NCBI RefSeq assembly: GCF_003286085.1
Contig: NW_020825289.1
Location: forward strand, 14,632,001 to 14,696,000
DNA: 64,000 bases
Source: Drosophila persimilis
Lineage: Eukaryota > Arthropoda > Insecta > Diptera > Drosophilidae
Direction: 5' to 3'
The notes beneath the pieces were generated by a model that saw only the letters and a program-made list of their open reading frames with translations, searched no databases and was not told the origin of the DNA. Every line of letters begins with the position of its first letter. Position 1 is the first letter of the stretch. Shown here one piece after another: positions 1 through 13,038 of the stretch. The position numbers and the translations under genes are program-made.

Positions 1-3000
1 AGTCCTTCCGCTGCTTGATGTCGACGTCGGCACACGACCAGAAACGGTAGCTGTTGGACCACTCGTCGGCCTGTCGCAGCAGCCGCAGAGTGCAGTTGAA
101 GCACTCGAACTCCTTGGGTATGTTCACGGGATACGACTGGGCGCTGCAAGAAAAAGGAATCCCTGTCAGACAGCCGCAGGAGCGCAGAATTGATCCTCCA
201 CTTACGTGACGTCCGTGCGCACAAACTCCGAGTTGTTGACGTGCGGAGTCAGGTCGAGAACGGGCCGATCGAGGGCATCGAGCAGCTGCAGCCGAAAGCC
301 CCCCTGAAAAGATTGCTCTACAGATTAGACCCCGTTCAGATGATCAGACGAAGCCGTGATCAGGCCAAACAATGACTGAGAACTTGTGAGCCGATCTCTC
401 GTGCCTCAGTCACAGGTGAATCCACAATGATGGGAACCCCCCTTCCCCGCCCGGACCTCTTGACTCTCACAACTCTCGTGTGCATGTGAGGCAATCGAGT
501 CGTCGTGCTTCTCGGCTAATTAGCCCCAGATAAGGCATTTTCTGCTCCCATTAGCAGTGGCCCCAAAAACTTACCTTGTGCGGATAGGCCAGGTGCCAGG
601 TGACATTGAAGACGGAGCCGGACAGCAGCGAGGTGCGGATGGTGCCTGCAAGAAGGAAATCAGAGCACGATCAGAGCCATGATTACACTGATTGCAATGA
701 TTACAATGATTGCCCAACGATGTCCCAAGCAACTCCCCTCGGGGGATGGCATCGTCGCATAATTAAAGGTTTGCCGCTTAACTGGTTCTGCATTGCCAGG
801 CATCGAGTGCAGTCTATTCAGTCATGTACCCAACGATTCCCCCACTGAGGGGCTCAGGCCCTGCCCAAGACCCGTACGCGTATCTGTCCAGACAAATTTC
901 TGCCATATTGTTGCATAAGAGCCATGCGGTAATCGCTGACCAGCTGTGAAAAGGCTACAACCTGAAGAGGCAGACACGCCGGACCAGAAAGGTATCAATG
1001 CCCATGCCTAGTGGTCTCCTCGCACATCGTTGAACGAGTCGCTAATTGAAGCCATCAAACGTGCAGCATCAGGCGATACTCAAACCCAGACCCTGTGCAG
1101 GCTTGGAGGTGCCTAGATCTCCTCTCCGCGAAAGCGAAAGGAGGAGTGTCACTTTCCCGACATGCGGCAATTGCAATTGTCGACAAATAAGGAAGCTGAA
1201 AATTATGATTACTGCTGGCACGGCCGGAGATCGCACAGCCAGTTAGCCAAAGTCAGAGACAGAGACACAGTCGGACATGCAGCTATGGCCAGAGTCGTCC
1301 TAAATGGTTGGGAACACCATCACCAGCACCAGCACGAACACGTACCTAACGTACAAACACGAGTGACCACTTGAATCATTCAATTGGCGCTCGATGGTCG
1401 TGCAGCTGCCAGCTTGGCGGCCCAATATGGCCAGACGATGACAGCCCCAAGTCGACGGAGCCGTTTGGCTACCCTCGAGGAGGGGTACATGCAGTGCAGA
1501 GTGCCCTGGCTGCCTGCTGGGTGCTCTGCAGTCGACTCCCCAGCTGCTTGCCGATGGATAAGATGTATCCACAGCCGCAGTTGTGCGGTGATGTATCTTT
1601 TGTGGGTCAGTGGATGTTCTTTGGCAGCAAAACTCTTGATTTCTGTTGCGCAACAACGAGAACGAGCCAAAGCCTAGATCCACAGATGCACAGATGCCCA
1701 GATCTCCATTCATGTGGAAACCCTGGGGAAAATGCAAATGCAGTTCGAATCAAATTCGAGTTCGGATCATTGCATTCTTAACATTCGACTGCACCTGCGA
1801 TCTGCCCCCAGCCCCCAGCCCCCCAGTCCGTGGACCACACAGCTTCGCTTCCCATTCCGCTAGCCCAGATTCCACTGGGTTTCGGTTTTCTTTTGTTTTG
1901 ATATGGAAAAAAAAGCCGTCAAACCAGATCGGAAATGGGTTAAGCACATGGGAGGGCAGGGGTGGGGAGGGAGACAAGGCACAAATATATATATTCGCGG
2001 CTATCGGGAGATAAATCAAGCGGTGTTCCCATTAATAAATCGGTAAAAAAAAGAAACGAATCAAATCGGATCGGACAAATTATGCCAAAATATGGGGCGG
2101 TACCCGTCGCGTTGCTCTGCCCCGAGCGTCTATCCCCCTCCCCTCCACCAACCGCTTCCCCATTAGCCATGCACCCGAATTAGCAGGTGTTTTTCTGTTT
2201 TCTGTTTTTTGGGTGTTTCTCATGGGTCCGTTCCGATCCGATCCGTTCGAGAGGCAGTCCACAGGTCTGGTCAATATTTTATACGGTTTTTTTCCTCGTG
2301 TTTCTCGCGTCTGCTCGTACGCTTGTCATATTTCCCATGAGCAGGTCGCGAAAGTTGTTCACCTTTGCGCCACGGCATGGAGGCTGTGTTGCATGAATGT
2401 CTGTCTCCTCGTATCTATGTGTGTGTGTGTGTGTTTAGAGTATCTGTGGATCTGTGCGCTGGTTGAGCTTGAACTCGCCGACATCGTCTGGCCATTTCGA
2501 AAGTCTGTCCCCTGCCAGGCAGTGGCAGGGGCATGGGCGTCTTCTCTGGCGGAGATTCGCGTGAAATCGGTTTATAATTGATTGAAAACTCAACTAATTT
2601 GGCCCGCAAGTGGAATGCCATCGGGACGGAGGGGGATCTCTGAGAGAACCCATCATTTGTTGTGTTCTCTCCCAACACGCGAGGTTCTTGTTGGTTCTCC
2701 CCCTTTGCTTTTGGTTATGGGTGGCGACGTATTACATCATGATACTCCCCTTCTGCCCTGTGAAGAGACGAGCCTCAGAGGCGAAGAATGTTCGCTTGCA
2801 TGCATTCTAATTGCATGTGCCACACAACAGAAGCAGCCGAACAGCCAAATACGGTGCACGCCTCTCACGTAGCAGCCGTGCAGCCGCAACAAAGACTTCC
2901 GCAATGCGGCTGGCGAAGGAGGAGGAGGAGGGGGAGGCACTGTGTACAGTGTGCACTGGCAAAAGGTTGACAAATAAACTCCAGCAGGCGGCTAACGAAG

Positions 3001-6000
3001 CGTTGCGCATGCGCCGTGGAGAGCAATAAATTTTTGCGGCATAGCAGCAGCCGAAGAAGCCGAGGAGGAAGCAGAAAGAAGCATGCCATAACATGCCATA
3101 AAATTCATTTGGCTTTGGCAACCCTGCCTGCCGCCTGCCGCTTGCCGCTTGCCACTTGCAACTTGCCACCGTTCGACGGCAAGTGGTTAGCACTTGGCCA
3201 GCTCTTGATACTCCGGATTTGCATTGGTTGCTGCTGCTGCCACTGCCTCCACTTCTGTGGTCAAGGAGTTTCGCTTTGGTTAATTGCTCGTGACGCCTGC
3301 CCCTGCCCCGGCCCCTGCCACGCCACTGTGGCAGGCACTTTGCAGTTTGTACGAGTGCTCGTATTTATGGCTGGCAGATACTACGTCTCCCAGTCAATAG
3401 ATGCAGATATCCGCGGTGCTGGAGCTGCACATATTTATGGGCTCTCCATTACGATATTGCGGATACGTCGACAGGTCCGTGTCCGCGTCTGCCGCTTAAA
3501 TGTCACTTCGGCACTCTCATTGATATTCTGAACGACTGTCGCAGGCCGACAGGATTTGCCTCTGAACGAGGTACAAATTATGGTATTCTAAGGGGGAACT
3601 GACATTTGCATTGAACTGATGGACTGTTGGACTGTTGGACGGATGGCTCTTCTAATTATCGACAGCCGACGATTGCCCAACCGATCCGCCGAGTGTGACA
3701 CAAGAGGCGACCACAACTTGACCTCCATTCGAGGCAGAGGCAGGCAGTCAACGTAAAGTCAAGTCTCTGGGGGCCACAAAAACAAAGCAAAAGCCAGAGA
3801 CAAAAGCAGTTGAAAAGAGTGTCAAACACGAACAAATTGAGATGGCAGATGGGTAATGGGTAAGGGGTAAAGGGAGGGCAGAGAGGGGGCGGCGGTGGGC
3901 AATGCAAACAAGATGCAAGAGGCGGCACAGAGGTCAAGCAGCGATAGAAAGGGCAGAAGCATCTCAACAACAGCTCCAGCAAACAACTGTAATGAGCGAT
4001 GCAGATACATTTAGCTGTCACTGTCAGATACAGCCACAGATACAGATACAGATACAGTTGTTAACATTTTCGGCATGCCGTAATCGCCAAGGATGGTGGC
4101 CGGACTGTGGCTCTGGTGGTTTGGTTCCCGGCGGCTTCTGTGTGTGCCGTAATGCACAAGTGAAAGTTTCCCCACTTGCTACAGCATGTTGCATTCCACT
4201 TTGCCTTTTCTCGGCGCGCACACATGCATCATCGTCATCAAGGCAGACGGAGATGCAGCCGCAGACGCATGCAGCAGCCAAGCGGCAACCTGCTTGGCCA
4301 ATTCCATTCGCGTTTGTTGCGCCGCAGGCGAAGGCAAAAGTTGTCATGCCCCGAAATGGGATAAACGTGCCGTGGACCGACCAGCGACCACCAGACAGGC
4401 CCAACTGGCGGCCCACGTTGCGTATACGCAACACGACGAGTGTGTGCGCGTACGAGTAGCCGTAATTAACGGCCAAGCCAAAGAAAATAAAATTCAGTTT
4501 CAGCTGCCAACGAAATCGAAAATTGAAAACCGAAAGACTGGCTCCCCCACACCAGATACCCTTTCCTGTGGTTCGATTAAGGGAAGGCTGTTCTGCTCTG
4601 GGATGGCTGGGAGCTCGATTCGTGGCGCATGTTTAGGCATCCCCGAAGGTGGATAGCGAAAAGGTAGGGGAAGTTTCTCCTCGCATTCAAAATATGGCAA
4701 AGAGTCTCGCACAAAAATGCCGTTCGACGGGTTATAACTTATAAGTACCCGTACTCGTAGTCGTACCGTACGTATGTACAGATATGTACCTGCTTTATAG
4801 ACATATCGATGGAAATTGATTTGGCATTTTGATGCGGCACACGTGTTACCGCTGCTGCTGCTGTTGGCCCATTCGCCACTTGCCAATTACCAGAGCCAGC
4901 CATCTCTCAAGGCAATTGTCGGCTGCCGAGGGTCTATAATTGATATGCAAACAGTATAGATATATGGCCCGCACCCCCCATCCCCCTCCCCCCGTTTCCG
5001 CCTTCCCCACTGCACTGGCTAATCGTGCTCATCGCAAATCAAATGTCAAAATCGTAGGGCCCTGCGCAGGCACGGCTATGGTTGTGTTTTTTATTCGATT
5101 TTTGAAAGTGCATTTAACAAAAAATCATAATCATAATCATAATACCACTCATAATCTGTCTGGCTGTCTGCGTGGATTCCAATCCCCAGAAATTGGGTCA
5201 CACACGCACACACACACGCACACAAGTGAATGGCCCCCAAAGTTGCTTCCGTCTCTTTCTCGCACTGCTGTTGCTCGCGATATGCAAATTAATTGGTAAC
5301 ACTTTTCAGCCGCAACAGCAACAACAAGCAGCATTGAGCAAGATGCCACCACAAACAACAACAAAAGCATAGACAGGGGCACGGGGGCATATGCAGGGGG
5401 AAGGGGTGTGGGGTGTGGGGTGTGGAGTACAAAAGTGTTATGCAAGCAAAAGCATAAGCAAAAGTGCACGTCTCTCTGCCTCTCAATTATGAATTCAACT
5501 AAACCAAACAGTGCGTTGCAAAAGTATACGTCCCTCTCTCTCTCTCTCTGATAGAATTCCAGAGGCCAAGACTTCTTCCAGCGATCTGCAGGCCAAAAAG
5601 TGTATCAGGGAGAGAGTGTGGGAAAGCCGATTGTTGAGGGCTGGCAGAAGGCTTTCCCGCAAAACAGTTTTGCAACGCACTGTACCGTACGTGCTTGACC
5701 AATGGCTACTACAACAAAGCAAAGCACAGCCGAAGCAAAGCAATAACAGGCCATAATGAGCCATACACCTATTACGATCACGGCAATCAGTTATCGATGG
5801 AATGGAATGGAGTGGAGTGGAGTGGAATGGAATGGATTGGAATGGGGGGCACGAGCACTAGCGAATGGTATTGGGAAATGGGAAATGTTACTCATCGCAT
5901 GGCTGCAGCTGCGGCGAAAGAGATTCCCCGAAGTGGCAGCAAACTGCTGGAATCCAGGCCAGAGACTCACCTTTGGGCATGCCACAGGGCGCCTTCGTCC

Positions 6001-6169
6001 GCGAGTTGTCCAGAAAGTCCAGGTCGTACTGCCGTGCAGGCGGGTAGGTGAGCGCCACGTGTGCCTCGGCCGTCTCGAGGCAACACCAGGCGGCGGCCAG
6101 CACCAGCAGCAGCAGCACCTCCAGCGAGCGGCCCTGCGGCTGGGGATCTTTCCCCCTATTTATAGACAT
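1..6169 (-). CDS. AA15-family lytic polysaccharide monooxygenase, 5' part (gene runs off the left edge)
   Basis: Coding exons on the minus strand are 6169-5971, 645-575, 303-206 and 143-1, and the reading frame continues beyond the window. All junctions have GT/AG signals and join in frame. The protein starts with a hydrophobic signal peptide (about residues 15-36) ending in AEA, so mature residue 1 is a histidine (H37), followed by VALTYPPARQYDLDFLDN. An N-terminal histidine is the hallmark of copper-dependent LPMOs (histidine brace). Further family features are the segment VTWHLAYPHKGGFRLQLLD (second copper histidine likely H84 or H89), several cysteines, and FWSCADVDI near the end, the usual position of the axial aromatic residue. 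Known AA15 enzymes oxidatively cleave chitin or cellulose outside the cell; the fly substrate is inferred. Relatives are the CG42749/CG4367/CG42598 group; I cannot say which one this is. Confidence 0.88.
646..5970 (-). other. Large intron of the LPMO gene with low-complexity tracts
   Basis: I see no supported gene on either strand over this 5.3 kb. Open frames here lack consistent codon bias or splice partners. It contains short tandem runs: CAGATA around 4027-4056, CA/GT runs near 5200-5225, CTCTCT near 5533-5550, and a TGGAA/TGGAG pentamer array at about 5798-5846. There is also a 16-bp inverted repeat at 5508-5523 and 5668-5683. Confidence 0.6.
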
Positions 6170-6373
6170 TTTGCGTCGGTATAATTGATTTCTTTACAAT
6201 TTCTGGCGTTTGTCGGGGAGTTTCTTTTCGCATTAGCACCGCGTGTCTATTGAATTTCTTCTCTTTCTCTCTTTTGTGGAATTTTGCACGGGGATTTCGG
6301 CGGTATGTTATGTAATCGTATGATCAGCACATCTTCGGGTCCACAGCGATGGTGGGGCCGCACATTCCAGCTC
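5971..6373 (-). other. Exon 2 of the LPMO gene with 5' UTR
   Basis: A polypyrimidine/AG acceptor (CTTTCAG) lies just above 6373 on the minus strand, and the exon runs through the start codon at 6169 to the donor below 5971. The 204 nt above the ATG are therefore 5' UTR. This shows that transcription starts further upstream in an untranslated first exon. Confidence 0.6.
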
Positions 6374-9300
6374 CTGAAAGTGATGGAAATACTTATTAGT
6401 TTAGCCAGAGAATTGCACAATTTGGAGACGGCGATGGAGTGGGGCAGATCTGTGAAAATGATTTGTTGCAGCGCCCCGAACAATGACAAGGAAATTTCCC
6501 AGGCCCTAGTCCATTAAGAGCTTCGTTTCGCTGCAGAAAGTGTCGAAAGATACACGTTTCTCTTTTGCAGGCCCGCCCATCGATGGCCCCCCAACTCCGG
6601 GGGGGGGGGGCTAAGCTGCGTGTGAAGTGCTCAGCTCGCAGATCAATGCTCGATGGGAACGCCGCCGTCCGCCGTCCAACGCCTTTGCAGAGCAGAGAAA
6701 TCGAAGGCGAAACTAATCAAAGATCCCAACGACAGCTGTCGGGCCAAACTTCAACTTGAGACAGACTCCGGCGACACTCCAACACTCCAACACTCCAACG
6801 CTCGTTAGAAAAATCCCCAGAAATATCTGGCTAATGAAATGTCATAAATAAGCAGGCCAAAACCTAATGCCAGCTACCTGCTGCTCCATGCCTCCCAGCT
6901 CTCCGCTAAATGGCGCAGAAATGGGCGTACAAATGTGGCACGGCACGGCACGGCACGGCACGGCACCCAGACAATTGTTGTTTCTTTTTTTGTTTCTGTG
7001 TGGTGGTGCCACAGTTTCGGACAGGTAAATTGCATGCTGCATGAAATGTGTGTTCTGTGGTGGCCCCCAAAGATAAATCAGCGACAATTGGTGTTAGTTG
7101 GTCTCGTTCCACTGTCCGTTCCGTCCGCTGATTGGCAAAAATGTCTTCCACTCGGCGGGAATGGGAGCGGACCAACTCTGTTGACCACTCCGCTGCTGCT
7201 CCACTTTTCCGAGTGACATCTCTTGGGCGGAGGAGAGAACTAGAAGCACAATTAAGATTTGAGGCACCAGCCAGGGCACTACTTAGCCTCCCAGTCATTG
7301 TCCGCAGAAAAACATATCTGTTCCGCAGAAAACCAGATGCTACACATGTGTTGTGGATATTTTTATAAGCGGTAAGCCGTAACGGTAGGCGACAACTTCC
7401 GAGCAAAAGCTCGACAGCCGCCTCGTCTGGTTTTGATTACTGGCCTGCTTGGCCATCGTCTGGCATTGGGAGCGGACAGCAATGACAGCGGCGACAGCCA
7501 CATGGCTTGACATTGAGGCGGCCAAAGCGAAACCAAACCAAACCAAATCGAAAAGCATGTAAAAAAATGTTAATTAACACAATAAACAAAACCAAAAGCA
7601 AAACACTGCGGACGGTCGAGCAAATGAGCTAAAGTAAGGTAGAAACGCGTATCTGGAGCTGGAAGGGGCGGCTAGAACGAGCCACTTGGCCAAATGGGGA
7701 ATTTTAATGCCAGTCGGCAGCATTTGGGGGCACAACAAAACATCGAGTCGAGCGCACAGCTGTACTAGTACTTCTCTGAATGGGTCTGCGTGTTGCCATC
7801 GTGAGTTGGCCAAATTCCCGCCAACGAAGAGAGGGAAGCTGTAGCTGAGACTGGGGGCCTGGGCTAAAGTGCCCAGCAATTACTCGAGCCCAATTGAGAG
7901 TCCAATTCCTTTGCATTTTCCATTAATTAGAACTGAAATGTAATTAGCAGACCAGACCAGACCAGACCAGACCCCAAGGAAACAGCAATTCAAATGCAAT
8001 TCACACGCAATTAAACTGAAACTCTTAGACTCCACTCGATTCCACTCGATGGGAGAACACTTGACTTGGTTTCGCCGCAATGGGATATCGATTATGGTGC
8101 GGCATAGCTGCGGACATAAGCATTTGGCCACGCTACTCCGTCCCATGCTCCCCCCCCCCCTCCGAGACACTCCAGAGGCGAGGGACGAGTGGAAGAGTGG
8201 CAAAAATGCAGTCCAACTGGTTACGAAATACTCGAAAAGCTCATTCATGTATCGTGGATACAATTTTCAAAATACAAACACAGCCACAACAAGAGTATTC
8301 CTGTATCTGTATCTGTATCTGTATCTTTGGCTGTTTCTATGTGTACCGGAAACCGGTTACTGGCCCCAAAACAAAAATATAATCAACTATTAGTGGTATG
8401 GCGATAAATCGATGCTATCGGGGCTCTCCGGCCACTCCGACTCGGGCGTCAAGTGTAATGCCTGTGGCCGCTCCCAGTGGCAGCCCCCAACACTCCAACA
8501 CTCAAACTCGAACGAGATTTCCATTTGCAGTTGGCCAAAATTAGAGAATAACAGCCCCCGAGATGGGTATAAAATTGTTGGGTAAAAGATGGGGGCTGGA
8601 AGCTGAGGATCTTTATTGCCCAATAAAATAGTAAGCTACGCGAAATATTTGCCTTTGGTAGCCCCCTTTTGACCCCGGGGCACAGAAACTTTCTCGTGAG
8701 GCCTTGTGCGGCTCTGGCTGCCAAACTGCGGAGGTGCGAAAGCCACGAGGATGGACGAGGTGGAGGTGGAGGTGCGAGTGCTGCTGCTGCTGTTTGCGGA
8801 AGGTTTCCCAACTTTAATGTCACGCACCGCACGACTCCAGAGCCGATCCCCAGTTGGCCGTCAATGATGGACAAGCATTATGTTGGCTCATTATAATTAT
8901 GGCCCAGAGCTCTGGCCATGGATCGACAGTTGCTGCAAACGGTGGCAGATCAGATCGGGTGGCCGCAAGTGCTAATGCTCGTTAATCAATTTAATTTATT
9001 GAGTCGACAACTTCTTTGGCCTGCGGGCAGTGAAAGTTGCCTTGTCGCAGAGGTTTTTCATTGATTTTTCGTTTGTTTGTCTATTTCAGCTGCGATTTCG
9101 ACTCGAGTGCCGTGGAGTGCCGTGGAATGCCATGGAATGCCAGGGAATGCCGCGGATGGGTGAACAGAAACTTGTCACTTTCGATGGTTTTCTATCAATT
9201 ATGAAAACGATATAAACGGGGATCCGGCGATGTCTCTTTTTTCCGTTGATTACCAGACGAGTCGGGGCAGTGAAACCATCGTCTTATCTGCCTGCCGTCT

Positions 9301-10763
9301 TTCGCTTTCGTTCGGTGTGCCTGCTGCCCCGAACTTTCACAAGAATCCGGCAGAACGAGCTACACGGGTTTGTCGGGGATCAGGGTTAGGGCTGGGGTTA
9401 GGCCGTGGGCTCACCCTGCCGCCACCGCCGCCGCTGACAAGCAACTAAAATGTTTATTTTACTTGTCGCTTTATGGCCATTAAACTTGATCTCTAGATGT
9501 GCCCCTCCAGGCACACAATTTGTTCGTTGTACCCGCCGTAAACTCTTGCCCATAAGATCATATTTCAATCCGTCTGTCAGGCGGCAACAGCAACAGCAAC
9601 AACAACAGCCACGAGATTAAATGATGGCCGTCTCGGCTGAGTGGGCTTTCGGTAATAGAAGCTCGAGGTGGGAACAGTACACATTTATTTGTTTGTCATA
9701 CCAAAGGAGTGTGGGGCGGGGGGCATCGGTAAACAGCTCCACTTGATCTCGGCGTGTAAATTATATTCATAAACATTAAATCATGCCCTTCCCTTTGACG
9801 GAGTTTCATCGTGCAACTCATCTTCGGGGCTGTGGCATCAGACACACATTACAATCACAATCACAATCGCAATCGCAGTCGCAGTCGCATCCACCTGTTA
9901 ATTTATTAATGAGTTGCAAAAACCTGTCCAGTCTTTACATAAATACTCGCTTGTGGCTGTGCGAGTATAGGAGGTATGCATACATAATCTGTACAGAGTT
10001 GTGGCTCAAAGGCCGTTAACGGCAAATTCCATTTCTTCAGTTCATTCATTTGTTCATGGCTGGTGGGGGGATAGCTCAACTTTCATCTAACTTTTGGCTT
10101 TTGGCTTTTGGCTCTCTTTCTATTAGTATTACAGGGTATGTGTGGACTAGCAATCGATCTGTGTCACTCGTTGTCGGGCCAGCTAAGGTCAGAGCGGACC
10201 AGAGATGGGCCTCGAATGCTTCGCGCATTGATTGCATTTGTTTTGGCTCTTTGCGTAATTGGACGCTGGCTTATGGCCGTTTACACGGACTGCTTACAAA
10301 TCTACGAGGCATGGCCATGAAATGTACGCCGTCCAAATGCCAATCTCCAAAGCTCAAAGCCGAAACCAAAACGAAAGACTTAGGCAACGAACTTGGAGGC
10401 AGAAACAGCATCTCGGACTCGCACTCGCACTGGCACTCGCACTGGCACTCGTACTCGCACTCGTACGCATAAACAGAATAATAAAATATTCAGGCGGTAT
10501 AAACGGTTTGGCTGACGATGGAATGCGATATGTTAATCACTCTACAGAAATATTGCGCATACGAGAGTCGAGAGTCGAGATTTGGATTGGGAATGGGATT
10601 ACAAATTGATTTCTGTTCGACTCTGACAATCCCAAATGGCTTCTGAGAGGAGTCAAGATGCGCCTCAAGGTGGCACCCCGCACCCCGCACCCCGCACCTT
10701 TCCTTACAATCGTTGCTTCTCCTCACTTTGACTTCGACCGATTTCGAGGCTGCCTGCCCCCTC

Positions 10764-10798
<35 letters not shown>

Positions 10799-12307
10799 CA
10801 CTCTCAACCAGTTTGTTTTAGCCAAATGTGATGTGTGCCTGCCCGACCCTCCCTCCCCCCACAGACCATTAGAGAAACCTGCCCCGACAACGATTCTGAT
10901 TCTGGTTTCGTTTGCCTTCGCGCATTCTCACTTTTTTTCTGTTCTGTTCTGTTCTCTTCTGTTTTTGTTTTTGTGTTTCTTGGCTCTTTTGTTGTTATTT
11001 TTTTGGGGCTGTACGCGGCTTATTGGTATTTTTTGTTTATCGACGGCTGGAATTTGTTAATAAAGCTTTATACGAGCGACGGTTAATACCTTTATAATGC
11101 CCCTAAATATGATATGGGGGCTATGGAGAGAGGAGAACCTGCGTGCGTGTGGTGTGGTGCGGTGTGGTCTGGTGTGGGCAGCCAGGGTACATGGATGTGG
11201 CTGTGTATGTGTATTGTTAGGCATTAGACATTAGATGTTATGTTGGTTGATGCCATCCGGTTTTGGCCTTTGCTTTTGCAGCTGGCAATGCTGCTCGGCT
11301 GCATTCCGGGCATGACTAACAACCAAGTGGCGAATGTTGCGGGTGTTGCGGGTGTCGCGGGTGAGTTATTACCCTCAAGGTCACTTCTTCTGTCTCTTCT
11401 GATCGTGGCTTGGCTTTCCACCTGCGAACAGTCTCAAGATGACGCTGCGGTTCGGGCCCAATCGATTGAAAGACCTCCACTGCTGTGCTTCAAATGCGTA
11501 TCGGCCATTAGCCGGCCAGCAGTTTGTTTTGAGACAAACAGTTACTGGGCCTCATGGAAACAAAGGAGAATTAATTAGATTCCGCTGCCGGACCAGCGAT
11601 GGAGAGTCAGAGGCAAAGACGCCGACTAATGAAAGCCAAGAGGTTCTTGGGATACCGATACAGGTGACTCAGAGCCAGAACGAACACTGGACTGGGGTTC
11701 GACAGCTCTCTTCTTCGCTCTGTGATTAATGGCTTTACAAAGCGCATACAAGATCTTTGCCTTTTTGGCCATTCTTTGGGACTTCGGTCGGCACCGGTTT
11801 TAGAAATGATCTCATCTCTGCTGGCATCCGCTGGCATCAGCCCACATCGATATTCGCAGAACAAACCCATCCCATCCCATCCCATCCCATCCCCCATGCT
11901 AATATGCAATAAAAATGTTGTCTGGGCCAATAATTACAAAAGTTGTGTCGTAAATTTCACTTTTTTTGCCCATGGTCTGTGGCATCTTCCGCTTGTGGCA
12001 TGTGCAGGGAATTTGCAATTCCGAAATGAATGCGCATCGTCATTGCCAATTCCAGTGAGCATTTCGAAAACTCGTGAGGCATTCTACTCGTTGTACCCTG
12101 TACTAGTAGGGGCCAAGGGGGTATATTGTATTTAAATAGATTGAATATATATTTGATCTTTTCCACCGCCCAGTAGGATTTTGTGGAAGAGCCCCGTATG
12201 TCCCTGAGGGTATCCTATAGTCGTATGCACAATTAGTTTCCTCTTGTATTCCCCGGGAGAACAGGCATTCATTCCTGCGAGGCGAACGCCGAGGCACACT
12301 CACTCAC
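6374..12307 (-). other. Large first intron of the LPMO gene, rich in short tandem arrays
   Basis: No coding exon could be supported. The stretch holds a G10 run at 6601, a CGGCA pentamer array at about 6939-6965, a GACCA array at 7951-7974, TGTATC repeats at about 8302-8325, CAATCR/CAGTCG hexamers at 9850-9890, GCACTC/GTACTC repeats at about 10418-10468, a GT run at about 10766-10796, and CATCC repeats at about 11868-11893. Such dispersed microsatellites are normal in large fly introns, which often hold enhancers; no specific regulatory site was identified. Confidence 0.55.
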
Positions 12308-12900
12308 CTCCGTAAGAACCACAACAAAAAGCAACGGCGAGATGTGGGCGGCGATAAGTTACGAAAAACGCAAGCAGCGCAATGTTCCAAAGAGGTGCAC
12401 TGGAGTGAAAGACGCCTCAGATCCGTTCCGACTCAAAAGCTAATCAAAAGTTACAACACGCACGCGCGGCCGGAGCGGATGGGTGGGGTGGCACTGGAGG
12501 TGGAGGTGGAGGTGGACTCCGACACACGATCAAAGTTGCGCGGCACTTTTTATTATTATTAACGTTTATTTTTGTGCAGATGATGATGCACACGGCTTGT
12601 ACGCCCACACAGAGCAGAGTAGTGCGGTTGTGTGTGTGTGAGTGATGTGTTAATCAATCAACGATCGCGGATCGATAGTAAAAATTATTTGTTACATTGA
12701 TTTTGTATATTTTTGTTGGTTTATTTACTGCAACGGCAGGTACGTGACTTGCCTTACACTTGCACAATAACCGCAAATCGGAATAATCCACGCTTCGGCA
12801 GCGACCGAACCGAACCGACACCGACAAAAAGAAAAACAGACAGAAAAATAAAAGTAACAGAAGAAAACTTAAGCGCACCACACGTCTGCACCTGAGGCCC
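12308..12900 (-). other. Likely untranslated first exon of the LPMO gene
   Basis: A strong minus-strand donor (GGAG followed by GTGAGTGAG) sits at 12307/12308. It is the best candidate partner for the acceptor at 6373/6374, which would make a 5.9 kb first intron. The upper limit is a guess; no TATA box or clear initiator was resolved. The region holds short CA/GT runs and no long ORF. Confidence 0.35.
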
Positions 12901-13038
12901 GATAAAAACAGAAAGCTGCCCCTGCTTGTGCTCGCAATCGAAATCGAAGCAAAGACGAGCTTACGGCTCAAAAGCTTGGCCTAAAAGCTGTGCTTTCTTA
13001 AGTCTTAACCAATGTCTGGCAGCGCTGGCGTTTAAATT

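Noticed and set aside
5495..5764. Minus-strand ORF with a hydrophobic, signal-like start
   Set aside because: It covers the inverted repeat and CT-rich simple sequence, lacks coding codon use and lies inside an intron.
9383..9405. Telomere-like GGGTTAGGGCTGGGGTTAGG
   Set aside because: Drosophila telomeres use retrotransposons, not TTAGGG arrays; this is a single imperfect match in a G-rich intron.
10766..10796. Long GT/CA repeat as a possible structural or regulatory element
   Set aside because: An ordinary microsatellite within a large intron; nothing else supports function.
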